A stretch of 64,000 nt of DNA from Antedon bifida (Eukaryota > Echinodermata > Crinoidea > Comatulida > Antedonidae), in contig OY727093.1 of the NCBI GenBank assembly GCA_963402885.1, positions 868,001 to 932,000 of the forward strand, given 5' to 3'. Position numbers and translations under genes: made by a program. Positions 45,101 to 60,100 of this stretch are shown here, piece by piece; position 1 is the stretch's first letter, and the number at the start of each line of letters is the position of its first letter. The notes beneath the pieces are model-generated. The model did no database searches, was not told the DNA's origin, and saw only the letters and a program-made list of their open reading frames with translations.

Positions 45101-48100
45101 CATAATACTAAAGTTAAAAATGCATAGGCCTAGGCCAAACACAAGGTAACGTTTTTTTACGTACGATGGCTGGATTTTATTACTACCGCGGCTCGTCACG
45201 TCGATCATAACCAATAAACTTGCAAGGTGACTCAACAAGCCCGGTTAGCTCAGTCGGTAGAGCATGAGACTCTTAATCTCAGGGTCGTGGGTTCGAGCCC
45301 CACATTGGGCGCACTTTTTTTTCCTTTAAAAAAAATGTTTTTTTTAGCTTGAATAATTTATTTTGTTTTATGTGTATCCAACGTTTAATTTTTTTATTTT
45401 CAACAGATACCTATATTACATTTTTTTTTATTTCAGGTTTTCGGTACGAGTTGTTTTGTGTTGCAAAGTCTTCTCAAACTCCTCATTGTATTGTAAGTTT
45501 GGACTTAATATTGACAATGAATAATCCAATCTATTGTGTGTATAAACTTAATCTTTAGAAATTTCTATAAATTATTTTTGTAGATTCATTGTGAAGTAAA
45601 TGCACAAAAAGCTAAAGAATGGAATGCACTAAGACCAGAAAATGAGCAGTATAGCAATGAAATGTATGGAGATTTTAAGTTAAACTTTTCACATTCAAAA
45701 CCGGTTATCTAATGAGTTCATATTTTGTATTATCAGTTAAAACAAACTTTTTAAATATACAGTCCTAGAAAATTAATTTGAAAAAAATCCCAAGTTAAAA
45801 AACATTTAAGTGAATGGGTTTTTGGTTAAATTCAACTATTATTTGTCTTTTTATAAGCAAAACAATTTTTTGGGCCAAAATTGAATAATTTTATTAAAAC
45901 AGTAAAATGTAATAACATTTTTTTTCTGTTTAGTTTTGATGCTTTAGTAATGAGATTTGAAACACCAGATTCGAGGAACCGTTGGGACTCGCCATTATTC
46001 ACAATACTACCAGACGATGACCTGCCAGGTCAACAAATTTATGATGCAGTGTTCTTAAGAAAAGCTCCTCCACCAAACATGTCCACAGTATCTGTAAGTT
46101 GTTGGTTTTAATACGCAATAAATAGCAGAGGGTTAATTTGGATAATATTGAGGTTTTTTAGAGAGAATCAGATATTGGTCAATGATAATATAAAACAACT
46201 TTTATAGATATTGGTAATAAATTAAAAATTGTATACATTATAATTATAAATCAAAACTCCTTTCAAATGAGAATATCATTTTTTACTAATGATGGTAATT
46301 TGGAAATAATACAGATAATGTTAGATATAGCCACTGATAAACTTTATTCGTTAAAAATGGAATATTTTTTTGAAAATTGTCTTCCGAGATAGGATATAAA
46401 ATACATTAAAAATACTTATAAGACACTTCTTGTTTACACAAGCAATTCCAAAGTTTATTATTACGGGAAATTGTCAATTAATAATGTTAATTTTTTTCAT
46501 TTACAGCAACCACTGTCATCAACAAGCTTTTTGCACGAGTTGGACAAAATAACACAGGATATTGTAATGGTATGTATAAGATCCAGTGGAGTAGAAAAAA
46601 AGAAATTAAGAACTTTTTTATAAAACAGACTTTTCGATGACATTACACAGAATCGGTTTAGTATGAATACTACTGCATACATTTATTATGGAAAAATTGG
46701 TTAAATGATTTAAGCAATTTCAATTAGCACTCACTGCTGGTAAGTCAGTTTTAAGTAGAGGTTGCTATTGGTAGGCAAGGGACAGAAAAAATAGTTATGT
46801 AACTTGTCCGTTAATCTACAGATTAACATTTTATATTACAGGCCTTGTTGAATGCACAGAAGACAAGTTTTCCTGGGGATGAAATCAGCTTACCGAAAGC
46901 TGCCGACAAAATATCCTTTTTACATACGTAATTAATACATAACAAGTAGGTCTGTTTATATATACAGATTAATACAATCAGTTTGTACAGATCTGTCTTT
47001 TAGTTTTGGGAGGTCTGTGATCAGTTGTCATATACAGTACGGAAATTATGGAATTGCAGTCGAATTCCGGAATCTCAAATAGGCGTGTCCCGAAGGAGAG
47101 GTTCTACCGTTATATTTCAAATTGTTTTGCCTTAGATTAATTCATTTACATTAAGTTATTACGACATGTCACAGCATCTGAACTAAGAAGATGGCGTCAA
47201 CAGTTTATTTCTTACACCAAGCAACATCCAGTTGAAGATACAGGTGTCATACCAAATATGTTTGTACAGTATCTAAACAACAGTCTAGTATGAGAAGTGC
47301 CATTCTTAAAATAGACCGGCAGATATTACAGAGATTTTGCATATGACATATGGAGGTACTAGCCAAATATTTCGAGCTTGGTTTGGCAATATTTTTGTTA
47401 GGTCGTCTAATCAAATTTGGTCAATTCTTGGTCCAGGTCATGACCTTGCATTCTGTTATCACAGACATGAGGAATTGATCCTTATTAGGGAGTACATTCA
47501 ACGCAAACAAATTGAATTTTACAGTGAATGACAACTTACATAAGTCCCAGGTTGTAGCAATGCGAAAGCTCTCTATTATTATATTATCAAATATAGTAAC
47601 CATGTGACAACATGCTACCACAGTATCTATAAAGCAGGACTGTAATGGTTTATTTTTAGTAGATTCTATTAAAATCTTTAATGTATGTACGGCATACTAA
47701 CACAAACATGGATTCTGTCAATATTTATTAAAATCATTATGATACAGTATGTTTTGTCCTTTCTGTGTTGTTAAATGAGTCAAACAAAAAAACACATTTT
47801 TTGCTCATAAATATAAAACAGCTACAGTAAGTGATTATGCTTATTTTCTCATTCATTCATCATATAAACAATATTATACATTTTAAACAAACCAACTCCT
47901 TCCTATACTTAACAATGAGAACAGGTTTGTTAACTATTAGAACCCATAAATGGGTCCATGGCTAATTCATGTTACGTTAAAACAGGGCACATAAAGTTAA
48001 GTTAAACAACTGAAATTGATTATCTCAACGAAGAGTGTCTCTCAGGACCACCCCAATCGTACTCATTGGATTGGCTATTGTTCTTCACTTAAATTACTAC

Positions 48101-51100
48101 TGTATGCAAGTCACACAAACTGAATGTAAAGATGTATAGCATATACATTGAGAGAACATACAGTACTCGCACATTTTGGAAGTTCTAAATATTATACTAT
48201 ATAAGTTACACCAGATAGATTATTACTGAGTTAGAAAGATCATTAGATGACCGAGAGGCTGTTATGCTTGATTACATTCTTGCATACATTACCTTAATAA
48301 TGACGTCTCTAGCCGGTTGCTGGCGGCCAGCATGTACTCTATAAAACACAACAGAATACAGCAAATTTGGTGTGTCTATACAAAGTATGGCTCAAGTTGA
48401 ACTTTTATAATGAAATTAAACTTTTTTGTCATCGCATAATTTGTAAATGTAACAAATGTTGGAAGATAAATTTGACCAAATGAAGAGGAAATTGTGACAA
48501 GTTAACAGAATACTGACAGACAGTGTGTATCTCATTAAAAATAATTTTGAAAATCACCTTTTCAAATAAACCAGAAAAGAGAGATTTCACCAGCAAGATT
48601 TACCAGAATAAATCAATTTTAAAATTGGAACAGGAAAGTAAACAGAGAAATAGTCACAATATCGACAAAAATTTATAAAAGTTCAACTTTTAACTGATTG
48701 TATTCAAAATAAAATATCCTAAACACTGAATGTGATATATAGTATAAATGAAATATTGTAATTTATGTACACAAACAAAAAATTATTTTTAAAAAGACAG
48801 AGATAATGAAGCTATTGTATAGACTATTGTATAGACTTGCTTCAAGTCTCTAGTTAATTTATGTGTTTAGATTTTTGTCTTTATTTTAGTATGTATGAAA
48901 TGCCATGTGTGCCAAATATTGATCTTTTTCCACTATTAAGTTGCAATGCCACCTAGAACCTGGACTACATTGTATTACATTAATTGATAAAAGGTAACAC
49001 TGTCTTTAGCATGCCTCAAGACAGCACTATAGAAACCACTATACCAGTATGCAACAATACAGTATAAACTAAAAATACATACTTTATTTTGAGTGAATAA
49101 CAGATACTGGTGGTGATGGGTGCTCACCTTGTGTCAATCAAATTTACACACCTGTACTCGTTGCATGGCAACCGTACGGACACCTGTGACAAAAAGAAAA
49201 AGACTCCAACCCATATCAAATTACATTGGAAAATCCTTTAATGTATTCCATGCTTCAATGAACATACGTGGTGTTACTAATAATAATAATTAAAATAATA
49301 TTTTATCATTTATTTTACTAGAAATGCAATGCAGAAATAAGCTTAACACTGCACTTTATAAAATAGATTATTAATGGAAAGTTATAAGAAAAAAACAAAA
49401 ACTTTACAACCAGATACAAAAAAATAATCTCTCCTTACCATTAATTCTTTAAAAATACCTGCTGGAATCATACTACAGATAGCGTTATGCTTGAAAAAGA
49501 AAAACATGACAAATAAAATTGTCTAATCAACTCAACGATTACAGATCTTGAGAAGTTTCAATAAGCGCTTCATTATGCGCCAAGTCCCAGTAATGCTCCA
49601 CGCCATGTTTCTTGAACACTTCACGCGCCATCGACTCGGTAGGACATTGTTTAAACTTGATGTCTCCAAAATTTCGCTCGGGCGTTGTTCCTTCCCACAC
49701 CAGCACGCATCTATTCACTTTTGCATGGTCCTCCTCATCTGAATCATCTTCTTGGACATCTAAAAATAGAAACAAATTTGATTTACGGTTCTTTTCTATT
49801 TCCCATCCAATATCAACTATGAATGGTAATAAAAATATAGAATCTATGTTATTTCTTATGACCATTTACACACAATGCGGAGGATAGATACAGATTCTAC
49901 GTGGGAAAAGCTTACCGTTACCGCTTGTCTGTGTAAATTGGCCATTGGCAAGTATACTTAAATCTAAGTACTGACTAAATATTTTGTTAAAAGCTGTTTA
50001 TTTACTTACGTTTTCTTCGCTTATCTTGATCCCACTTAATACGATGCATCATTAATCTTTTAAATTTCTTCTGTTGTTTTGGACCTAAATTAAGCACAAA
50101 ATATACAAACTGATTTCTTTTGAAAAACATTTTTTTCAATTTCAATTGATGTATAAAACACCTATTTCTTTACTGTGAATATTCATTCAGTCATCAGTGA
50201 AAAATTACTTCCATTATTGTCATTTGCATATAAAATATACATAGAAATATGTTTGCCCTGAGATATACAAAAACAGATAAATGAAAAACTGGAAGACAAA
50301 TTTAGTTTATACCAATAAATCTACTAAGAATATTTGGCTAAAATTCAGACACCTAAAAAAAAACAGCAGAAAACTAACCTCCTTCAACTACTACAACATT
50401 AGCCTCTTTAAACAAAATCACTAAACCGGTCATCAACAACTGTTTACAATTTGCTTCAACTTTGAACTTATGCGATGGCCCGCTGAGGTCCCGAACTCTA
50501 TATACTGCCACGTTAACAGCTTCCGTGGTATCTTCTCGGATTTTGTTCAATTTCTTTTCGCGTTTCTGCTCTTCAGTCAACTTCCGCGCAGCATTTGCTT
50601 CTTCGTGCAACCTATAAGAAAACAAAAATATTATGAAATAGTTACTACAAATTATGAGAGGTAAAAATGTCTATGAATGGTTTGTGCAATTGATTCCAAA
50701 ACTGCACTTCTTATCACTTAGTCTAAACATTAAAAATAATTAAATCTGAGATTAAACCTTTGACGCTTGGCCATCTGAGCTCTGACGTGAGCTTCAACCT
50801 TCGTAGGATCCTGTACGGCATCATTACCCAACACTCTCATCAAGTTCGCCATTCGCACTGAAAACAGAATAAAAAAACACATTTAAATCATCTATTTAAG
50901 GGTGCAAATGTATCTAGTGTGAACATACAACCAAAAGCAATGTATAGCTTAGCTGCTTCTGGTGAGAATCGGTCTTTAGTAAAACAATAAAATATTTCTA
51001 TATCCAACAGACCTCTGTCTATATACAACTTGCAAGGCACTGAATAAGTTTAATTTGAGTAGCCTTACCTTTAGGTTCCGGTGGTGGCTCTAGGCCTAAC

Positions 51101-54100
51101 CTAACTTTCTCTTGTTTTTCCAAGTCAGCCTCTCTCCTTGACTGTCTACGCATCTTTTTCCTTTCTTTCTTTGTCAAGAAAATGGGTACTTCAACTGCTT
51201 TGTCTTTATCACCTGCAAATAAATATAGACAAGTTATTTATATACGGATTGCATATACAGATATCAGGCCTCTGGAGAGGGGTGTCCTAGTCTGTTGTGA
51301 TTTCATTTGTTGTACAGACACACTTATAAAATAAAAGTTTATCGACTAATTGAATATACAGTAACCAAATGGAAACAAAAAAGAAGTTCGAGAGCTGTAT
51401 CAATTAATTAAAAATTATGAATTATATACACTTATTGTTATCCTTGCCATCCAAGTCAGCGTAAAAATCAAATTCTGAATTACAATTTACTATGTACTAC
51501 AAACTAATGCTTACTTGGTGGTTTAAGTTGGATTGGATGTTCAACAAGATGTGTGACGCCAACTATACACTCGTTCTTATCCTTGCCATCCAAGCCAGCG
51601 TATGAATCAACTTTCAATATCACAGAATCCCACCACTCAACATCTGGTATCTCATTTTCTCTCTGGATCAATAAAAAGTGACATAAATAACATAAAAACA
51701 TCAAATTTTGCTTTACTAGTTATAGAACAGAATACTCATACTATTGGATACCAACAAAGCATCTCCTTAACAGGGTTCGCCATACTGTTAAAACATTATT
51801 ATTATCCCTTGTTCCTTTCACGAGAACGTGTCCCCTTAATAGGAGTGTCCCCTTAATAGGAGTGTCCCCTTAGTAGGAGTGTCCCCTTAGTAGGAGTGTC
51901 CCCTGAATAGGAGTGTCCCCTTAGTAGGAGTGTCCCCTTAGTAGGATTGTACTTACAAATGTTTTCTTGGGTTGAATGAGTGCCAACCGTGCAGCTGATG
52001 ATATTCCAGTCTTCTTTGCTGCTTGAGCAATCTCACTTTGTAGCTTCTCTAGCTGGGCCTACGAGAACAATACAAAAACATGTTATTGAAACAAATGAAT
52101 AAAAAGCAGATTTAAAATGGTTAGGGGTGCATGATAACCCTACTTTCCTATTATGCTGTGTGGTAATAATCAATAAACAAAAATAACAAATAGTGCACAT
52201 TGTTATAATACAGAGACCAATAATTTTATGTCTATATTATTGCCATTATAAAATAGTAGAAATAGGAAGTATTTAGGAACCACTATAATAAATCACCATT
52301 TAAAATGTTGTCATCCAAATTAATCAAACTAGATTTTGATTGATTTTGTTAATAAACATTCGGATTGTGTTTTCAATGGTAAAAATTAATGTGAGACTGT
52401 TTGGAAAAAAAAGTCTGGTTTTGGAGAATTTCTGGTTTTCAGAGAGTCCGATATTGGCAGAGTTAACTGTAATACACAATTTTTATTTACTACAAAGAAT
52501 ATCATTCATTACCTTGGCTCTGACTCTCTGGGCCACCATCTGATATTTGCCTTTTTCGTGGAACTTGAATCCACGTCTGGGTCTTACTGCGGGTTGTAAT
52601 GTAACACGCTGATCAAAGAACTTGTGAGTATCATCCAACTGAATATCTGGCTTATCTTGTACCGCTTTGAACTCTTCCCTTTTCTTTGCTCTGATATTAG
52701 CCTTACAAAGAATATAGATTATGGTCAATTAAATACTTCTAAAAAGACATTACAAAAAGCATAGAGGGACCAAAATACATAGGAGCCAAAATACATTGAC
52801 AGACTTACTTGCAAAAGAAATTATAATTTTCAGAGTTTCTGTATTACTCAACTGGTTTTAACATATTAAATCTTAATTTGACAGTCATATATTCTACTGT
52901 TATACAGCCTATAGAACTGACATGATTTGACCTGTATTGACGCGTTACGACGTGACGGAGTACGATGAATGGCTCTCAGCTAATGGTCTGAAATTAACTG
53001 CTAAAGTTAACAATGGTTTGGTAATATTACCTTTAACGTTGGCATTCGCTGAGTGAGTTGAATAGTGTTACCACTTGCATCAATAGTTCTACCTTGATCA
53101 TCCAAAATTAATGGCGTCGGCCTAATGAGATAAGTCAAAAATAATAAATATATAAACAAAATTAACTATATAAATGTTGCATTATATATATTATTTAATT
53201 TTAAAAATGCCAACTTAATGTCAATGGCTACCAAGTGTCTCTATGTAGACAGTTAGATATGTATGTAAATGAAAAACATTATGTATCTACTTCTTTATTG
53301 AATAAAATGTTGTTACAAACTTTGACAGATGCTTTCCGAGACCAGAGCTAGCCATTTGTGCTTGGATTCTAGCCTGGATTTCAGCAGCTCTCTTGGCCTT
53401 ATCTAGGGCTTCTTTAGCTAGAAGTTGGCTCTGACTTTCTGGCATCAGGGTGGGTATTGCTGGCTTTCGCATCATGCTCTGAAAATAATGAAATATTGAT
53501 GGTCTAATTTAATAATATTAAGTTAAAACCTTTTAGGTAATTGGAACTTGTTCCTCAGTTATCTGCCCTCCTCGTGTATGTTGATATATATTTATTATAT
53601 ATTTTTTCATTTTATATATTTTGGAGAAAATAAATATATTATTACTAAAATGTAGATTTATTGAGGACCAAGACTGGAGGCTCCTAGTTTCAAATAATTT
53701 TTTTCTCAAAACAAACCAACTGCACTCCGATAAGCCTTCGTTTATGAAGAGCTTCTTGTGAACGGTATATAACTCTATTCAAACTATCAGTATCAACTTC
53801 ATGCAAAAATGATGATAGTTTAAATAGAATATCTTAATACAATGTATGTTCTTAAAACTGTTGGTATATACTAACAAGTGCGTCTATCTGTTCTTTCCTT
53901 GCTGTGATTTGTTTGCGTGCTTGTACCATCATTTCTTTAATTTGTGCAGAGGTCAGTTGTCCAGGACTCGGAGTAGGCTCGGGTAGAGGGGCATCTAAAT
54001 CATCTGAGAAATGAGATGGTATTTTGGACTTCTTTGGTTTAGCAACTTCTTCACCTGAATCATCTTCCTGCAAAAAAATGTCAACATAAACTGATTTTTT

Positions 54101-57100
54101 AAATAATGTTTTGAAATATAAATGAATTACCTAATTTTACAGTAAAATAGAGAAATAATACCAACTTCCAGAAGTATAATATATAATAGAATAATTACAA
54201 CCTACTGTTTTTCATGAATATTCAAAACTAATTAACTTTATACAGTAGTAGTAACTTTGTAATACTCTTTCTCTATTATACTTTAATCTACAATTATCTT
54301 TTTACAGACAGGTGAATTAGGGAAATTTTTTTCCATTTGAAAACTCTATGACTATTCAGCTGTATGATACATCAGTCAACCACTCAAAAACAGAAATGCA
54401 TTAAAGCACATAATATACCTTGAATGTTCTTTTACGTGGTTTACTAGACTTTCTTGATGACTCAACTTCTCGGATCGTCTCAAACAGCAGTGACACAAAC
54501 TTTGGCGCAGATTTTTCAAGTAATGGCTGAAGCATTTCTGAAATGATCAAAATACTTGACCACTCAAATGACAATAATACTTGACCACTCAATCTCTTAC
54601 CAAAATCAACAGATTTGTATCTTTTATTCAATTTCAAAATAGTAATTGATGCAGGGGTGCATCATAAAATCTAAATAGTACGTCACATCAATGAACAATG
54701 GTGTGTCTATGTCTGTCATTTTACCACCCACCATATCATGAACAACATGGTCACAATACGTCATTATTCTTCAAATGAGTGCGTCATGGTCACCTAAAGG
54801 TAAGTCCATTTTGGATGCAGGAGTGCATCATGTTATTCATAAGGTATGATACACATTGGACAAATGACACACCTCTCCCGGGGGTCATATAGTGGGTCAT
54901 GTGCATTATTTACCTATGGTTTTGGACTCGTCTAAGCCCTTTGACACACAGTTAAATGCAGCCATAACCACAGTCGGCTCTGGAAACCCTAGCACACGTT
55001 TTACAGTTTTTTCCACCCATGGCTTGATGTCGTCCAACTCACGGCGGGATAATGATGACATTTTCACAGATTTTCTATTAAAAAAATATACTGAAAGTTA
55101 TTTATTGTTAACCATATGATTGCATTAAATATTAAAATCATTCAAAATTAAGGTATCTCCTTAAATATTACATGTGAACAAGAAAAAAGTAAAATAAAAA
55201 TGCTATCGATCTGAAAATCTTTTTAGTTTAGGGTTTAGGGGTAAATCTTGCTATTTCATTCAACAAGTAACTGTAGGAATTACATAAATAATAGGTATTA
55301 AACATACACGGCTCACTAGAGCCTAGACCGATACGGAAGGGCTAGGCCTATTTAGGTTGGTGCGAGTAGGCCTAGGCTTTGTCTGAACTAGAGAGAGTAT
55401 GCCTAAGCCTAGCTACTCCTGCTGCTCTCTGTTACACCACACTAGTCTGTTGGTGGTGGGCCTACGTAAAATACTCAATATCCTAGTTCACGAATGACCT
55501 AATGACGCCTATATAATAAACCTAATACATCACAAGGGATTCAATTATACTCTATATCAATGATAATTACAGAACAATATTATTTCATCATACATTTGTA
55601 CTCAATCTTTGAAGAATTTTATAAAAAAAACGTTAGGTCGTCGATGATCAACGCGACAAGGCGAACACTGCCGTGTAGTAATATCGTATCCAATAGAAGT
55701 TCCCTATTCCTTTATTATTACTTCCTTAACTGGATGCGATCTTTAGGAATTTATGAGTTCGATTGTTTGTGTGTCAAATTTACTTGCTGACGCGTTTCGT
55801 TTTCGTAAAACACGTTCTAGAGAGAACAAAATGTTCTCTGTATCTCAACACTTGGCAATTCACATTAAAATTAGAGATGAGGTAGTAGCTAGTGGACTGA
55901 TTACACAAGAAAATGAGATTAAATTTTTAACATTAATATTAAATAAAAGTTTCGACTCACTAAGAAAAAAATGTGTGAAACTAGTATCACAGAGATATAT
56001 AATATCTCTATGATAGTATAGTATCATGGAGTAAAGATAGTATGCGGCTACATCATTTGGAATGCTAGGAATGTTAGAAAATTGTTCCCTACTCATTTTA
56101 TTTTAGCAATAATGCATACATACATACAGTGTATTAATATTGTCACCATGCTGACACTGACATATTTTTGCTTCTTGTGTTTAGTTGCTTCCTTTTTCCT
56201 ATCTTTTCTTCTTCTGAGATAATTTAATTTTATTTATTAAAAATTAATTTATTGATTGTTACTTTTTTGTGCTTTGTTTTAATTTGTTTATCTGTATAAA
56301 TTCTATTTATTTTAATTGTTATTGTTACATGTTTATGTCTCGTCATATTGTATTTTTGTGAGGGTCATGATCAGCTTCCTCGTATTGAAAATATTGTTGC
56401 AAAAAAAGAGGTAGAAATAACGCGTCACCGTAAAACTGAGAGTTGGCTCAATGAACGGAAATCAAACGGTAAAACTGGGCAAAAAATAACCGACGAGAGA
56501 AGTGATATTTCCCTTCCGACGAGTTCAAAGTACGGTAAAAATTCATGATAATTGAAATATTCTTTCTACAACATTCACGCTATTATTTATTACATCATAA
56601 ACCAGGCCCGTGTGTTCCTAATTATGTATTTATTTAATCAGACAGTGTCTTGTTCTTAGCTAGGCCTACTAAATCTAGGCTTAGGCTGACCTGAGTGAGA
56701 GGGAGGTCAGAATGGAAGAGGAGTGAGATGTGTGGGCGCGCCGGGGGAGTTGAGAAAGGGCCTATGCCTAGCTAATAAAAATAGGATGCCCCTATACTAC
56801 AGTAGTATTATTAACAATAGGAAACTATTAGTGTATATATTAGTATTACTTCCTGGGGCATAAAAAAATGATATAAAAAGTATGGCATTAATAATGATTA
56901 ACTTATTTAAATAATAATATATTCATTGATTATGATTGACACACTGTAAACAAATTATGTGACTCTAGTCTTTATGTTTATATTGGAATGTACTGTGTAA
57001 TTTGATAATACAAAATGCATAAAAATACTGTAGTAATTATTATATATATTATATTATATTATTATATTTCCTCTAGATTTTTCCCAAAGAAGAAGTTACT

Positions 57101-60100
57101 AAAAGAGGACTTCATTATGTCGGCAATGTTAGGAAAAGCTGTGGTGTCAAATAAACTAAATCAAATCACGAAAGGCCTCGGATTGGACGACAAAGAAGAG
57201 GAAGAGAATCAACCTTCAGCAGCCGATTTGAAAAAAATTAAAAAAGAAGAATTACAAAAAGAAGAAGAAAAGTAAATGGAAACTTATTATAAAATGTTTA
57301 AACTATTATATGCAAATTAAAAAAACTCTATTAATACCCATAACCAAAAAAACATGTATTAGTATGTAGTGTAATTTCAATTGGTACAATGTCGAGTTCT
57401 TTTGTTTATTTTGTTTTAAAGGAAGAAAAGAGAAGAAATACAAGCAAAGCGTCGAGCTGAAAGGGCTGGAAAACGAGATGAAATACGAGAAAAATATGGA
57501 TTAAAAGGAAAAGAATCGGAAACAAGTGTGAAAACCTCAAATGATACTAATGTACCAACAAAGAAAACACCTGTAGAAGATAAAAAATCATCTGATAAAT
57601 GTTATATTATGTGATATCATAAATAACATTATGTGATAATGTCAATAACATTATGTGGTAATGTAAATAACATTATGTGATAATGTTACATTATGTGAAG
57701 CTAGGTGAATCTAAGGAAATGGCTGAAAATGTTGTATAATGTAGATGAAAAAATGGCAAAATTGAATCCACATTATTCCAACTTTGGTTAGATATTCATG
57801 TATAAATACTGATACTGGTTCATGGGGTTAGCTTTAAGGTTTGTCTATTTTTTTCAAAGTGTGCATTACTTGTAAATATCATTTTTCCAGATAAATTAGA
57901 AGTGCCTTGTGATTCAAAGTTTATTAATAAAAAGACGTCCTATGCAAATGAGCTATCAATTCAAATACAAAATCAGAACAGCCTCTATAATTAAAAATGT
58001 CTATTTCCTAATTATTATATTCTACTAGTTTGGTACCTTCTAAAAATATCACTACAGTACTGTAATTGTTTTATAAGTCCTGGATTTGAAAAGGATTTCA
58101 CTAACTACCCAAACATACATAGAAACAGTAAATCAATTTGGCAAATTTGGTCAACATTATTTATTTTGGAATTATTAATCAATTGTTTTTCGAGGTATTT
58201 TAGTCAATTTATAGTTAGGCATATTTACAGTATACTGTATAGAATAAGGGGTATTTACTAAAAATTGTTTATGGGATATTTTCAAATGGTTGCAATGTTA
58301 AGTGCTGCATGTAATAGACTTTTTCTCAGACTTTTAATTTATTGTTGAGTAAATACAATAGTAATGTAACTGTACCCATTATAGATAATTTGCCATGCAA
58401 GCGGTCTTCTCTTCACCCACCAAATATACTAACTAAATCTACATGTTTTAAGCACATACTTAATGCTATGGCTTAGGCTGCTATTTGATTAACTTGATTT
58501 GTGTTATTTTTAATTCTTTTTAATAAAATGTACATAAATAATTATATTTTATACCAATGAGGGATTTTATAGGTTATTTTTAAAGGTTAATTAAAACAAA
58601 ATACCAAAAAAATATTATACTATATGCAAATATATGGAAGAATTAGTTTATAATTTATTTGAGTACTTATGTTTCATCTATTTACATTTGATTTTAATTT
58701 ATTCATTTTACATCAATATAAACTTGAGTTACAATTACACACATGATTAATGTCTCAAATTAAAAACTACTAGGCCAATGCTGACAGAATCTTCACACTG
58801 CACATATGCAAAAATCATAGTAAATAAACATAATATATGCAGGGAGTTGTACTTCCTGATATACTGTATGTATGGTTGAGACCTCAATATTCCCATTTAC
58901 ATGTGCAGAGAATTCTGAATTTTTCAGGATTTTGTCAACAAATCAATACCAGTGATACCCATAGAAGCATTATACAATACTACTAGAGAGTCACCTCCAC
59001 TAACATGTTTGCATTACTTAGCTCTCGCTCTCTAGTTGTATAATACCTCTATGGTGATACTCTCACAAAGGTCAATGGCCTCATACTGTAGGATGCTCAA
59101 TTCTCTTATTTTCTCATTTTAGTAAGCAAATTCAAAGTATAAATTGTTTTTTTCATTTTATTACAATCCTGATGTTGGAGCACTAACTTTGATCACTCCT
59201 TGTATTTCTTTGAAATGAGCATGATTCTTATCGCCCACAAGCTGCAACAAGACTGATTCACTAGTGGTTACGATTGCACCAGCCTGTCTTAACCTCTGTA
59301 AGAAAAAACAGTAGTACAATTTAAATTATTTTATTGACTCTCATCGTATGTTACAGTATTGTCTTATTAGAACACATAGAAAACAAACAAAATATAAATG
59401 TTTACAACAACAAAATTGATATGAATAGCCTAAATAACCAAAATTATAGTCAAAACTCCATTCGTATAATATAGAAATACATTTTTCATATGAAACGACA
59501 ACATGGAACACTTGGTTGTTATGATGCTAATTGAAATCTAACCTTGAATACAAATGTATGCTATGTATGATGTCAAACTGTAATGTGATATGGTTTTATG
59601 GTACACAAGGAAATAAAGAAGATAATAACTGAAATCAAAAATACTTTATATTTCTGTTTTGGAAACACATGATGTACTAAAAACCTTATTTTACCAGTGT
59701 TTATTCACCATGCAAACCTTTAAACAATGAATTGTATAAAGCTCTGTCTACACTTCTATCATACTAATTTGACAAAAAAAGCATGATATACCCAAATATG
59801 GTAGTGATATGCCCAAATATGGTAATGATATGACATCATCATGTCCATATATGGGCACATCACATTTGTTTTTATTTACCTCATATGCAAACTGTCTATC
59901 CATCATGCTACGTGATGAGCAGGCATCAGCCACTACATGTACATCATAGCCTTTAGCTAACAAGTCTAATGCAGTCTGTTGAATACATACATGTGTCTGA
60001 AACAACAAACAAACATATCAACTATCTATCTATTTAGATTTAATGTTTATCATACATGATTTGAACATTTTTAATTTCTGATTTTAACAATTGTACACAA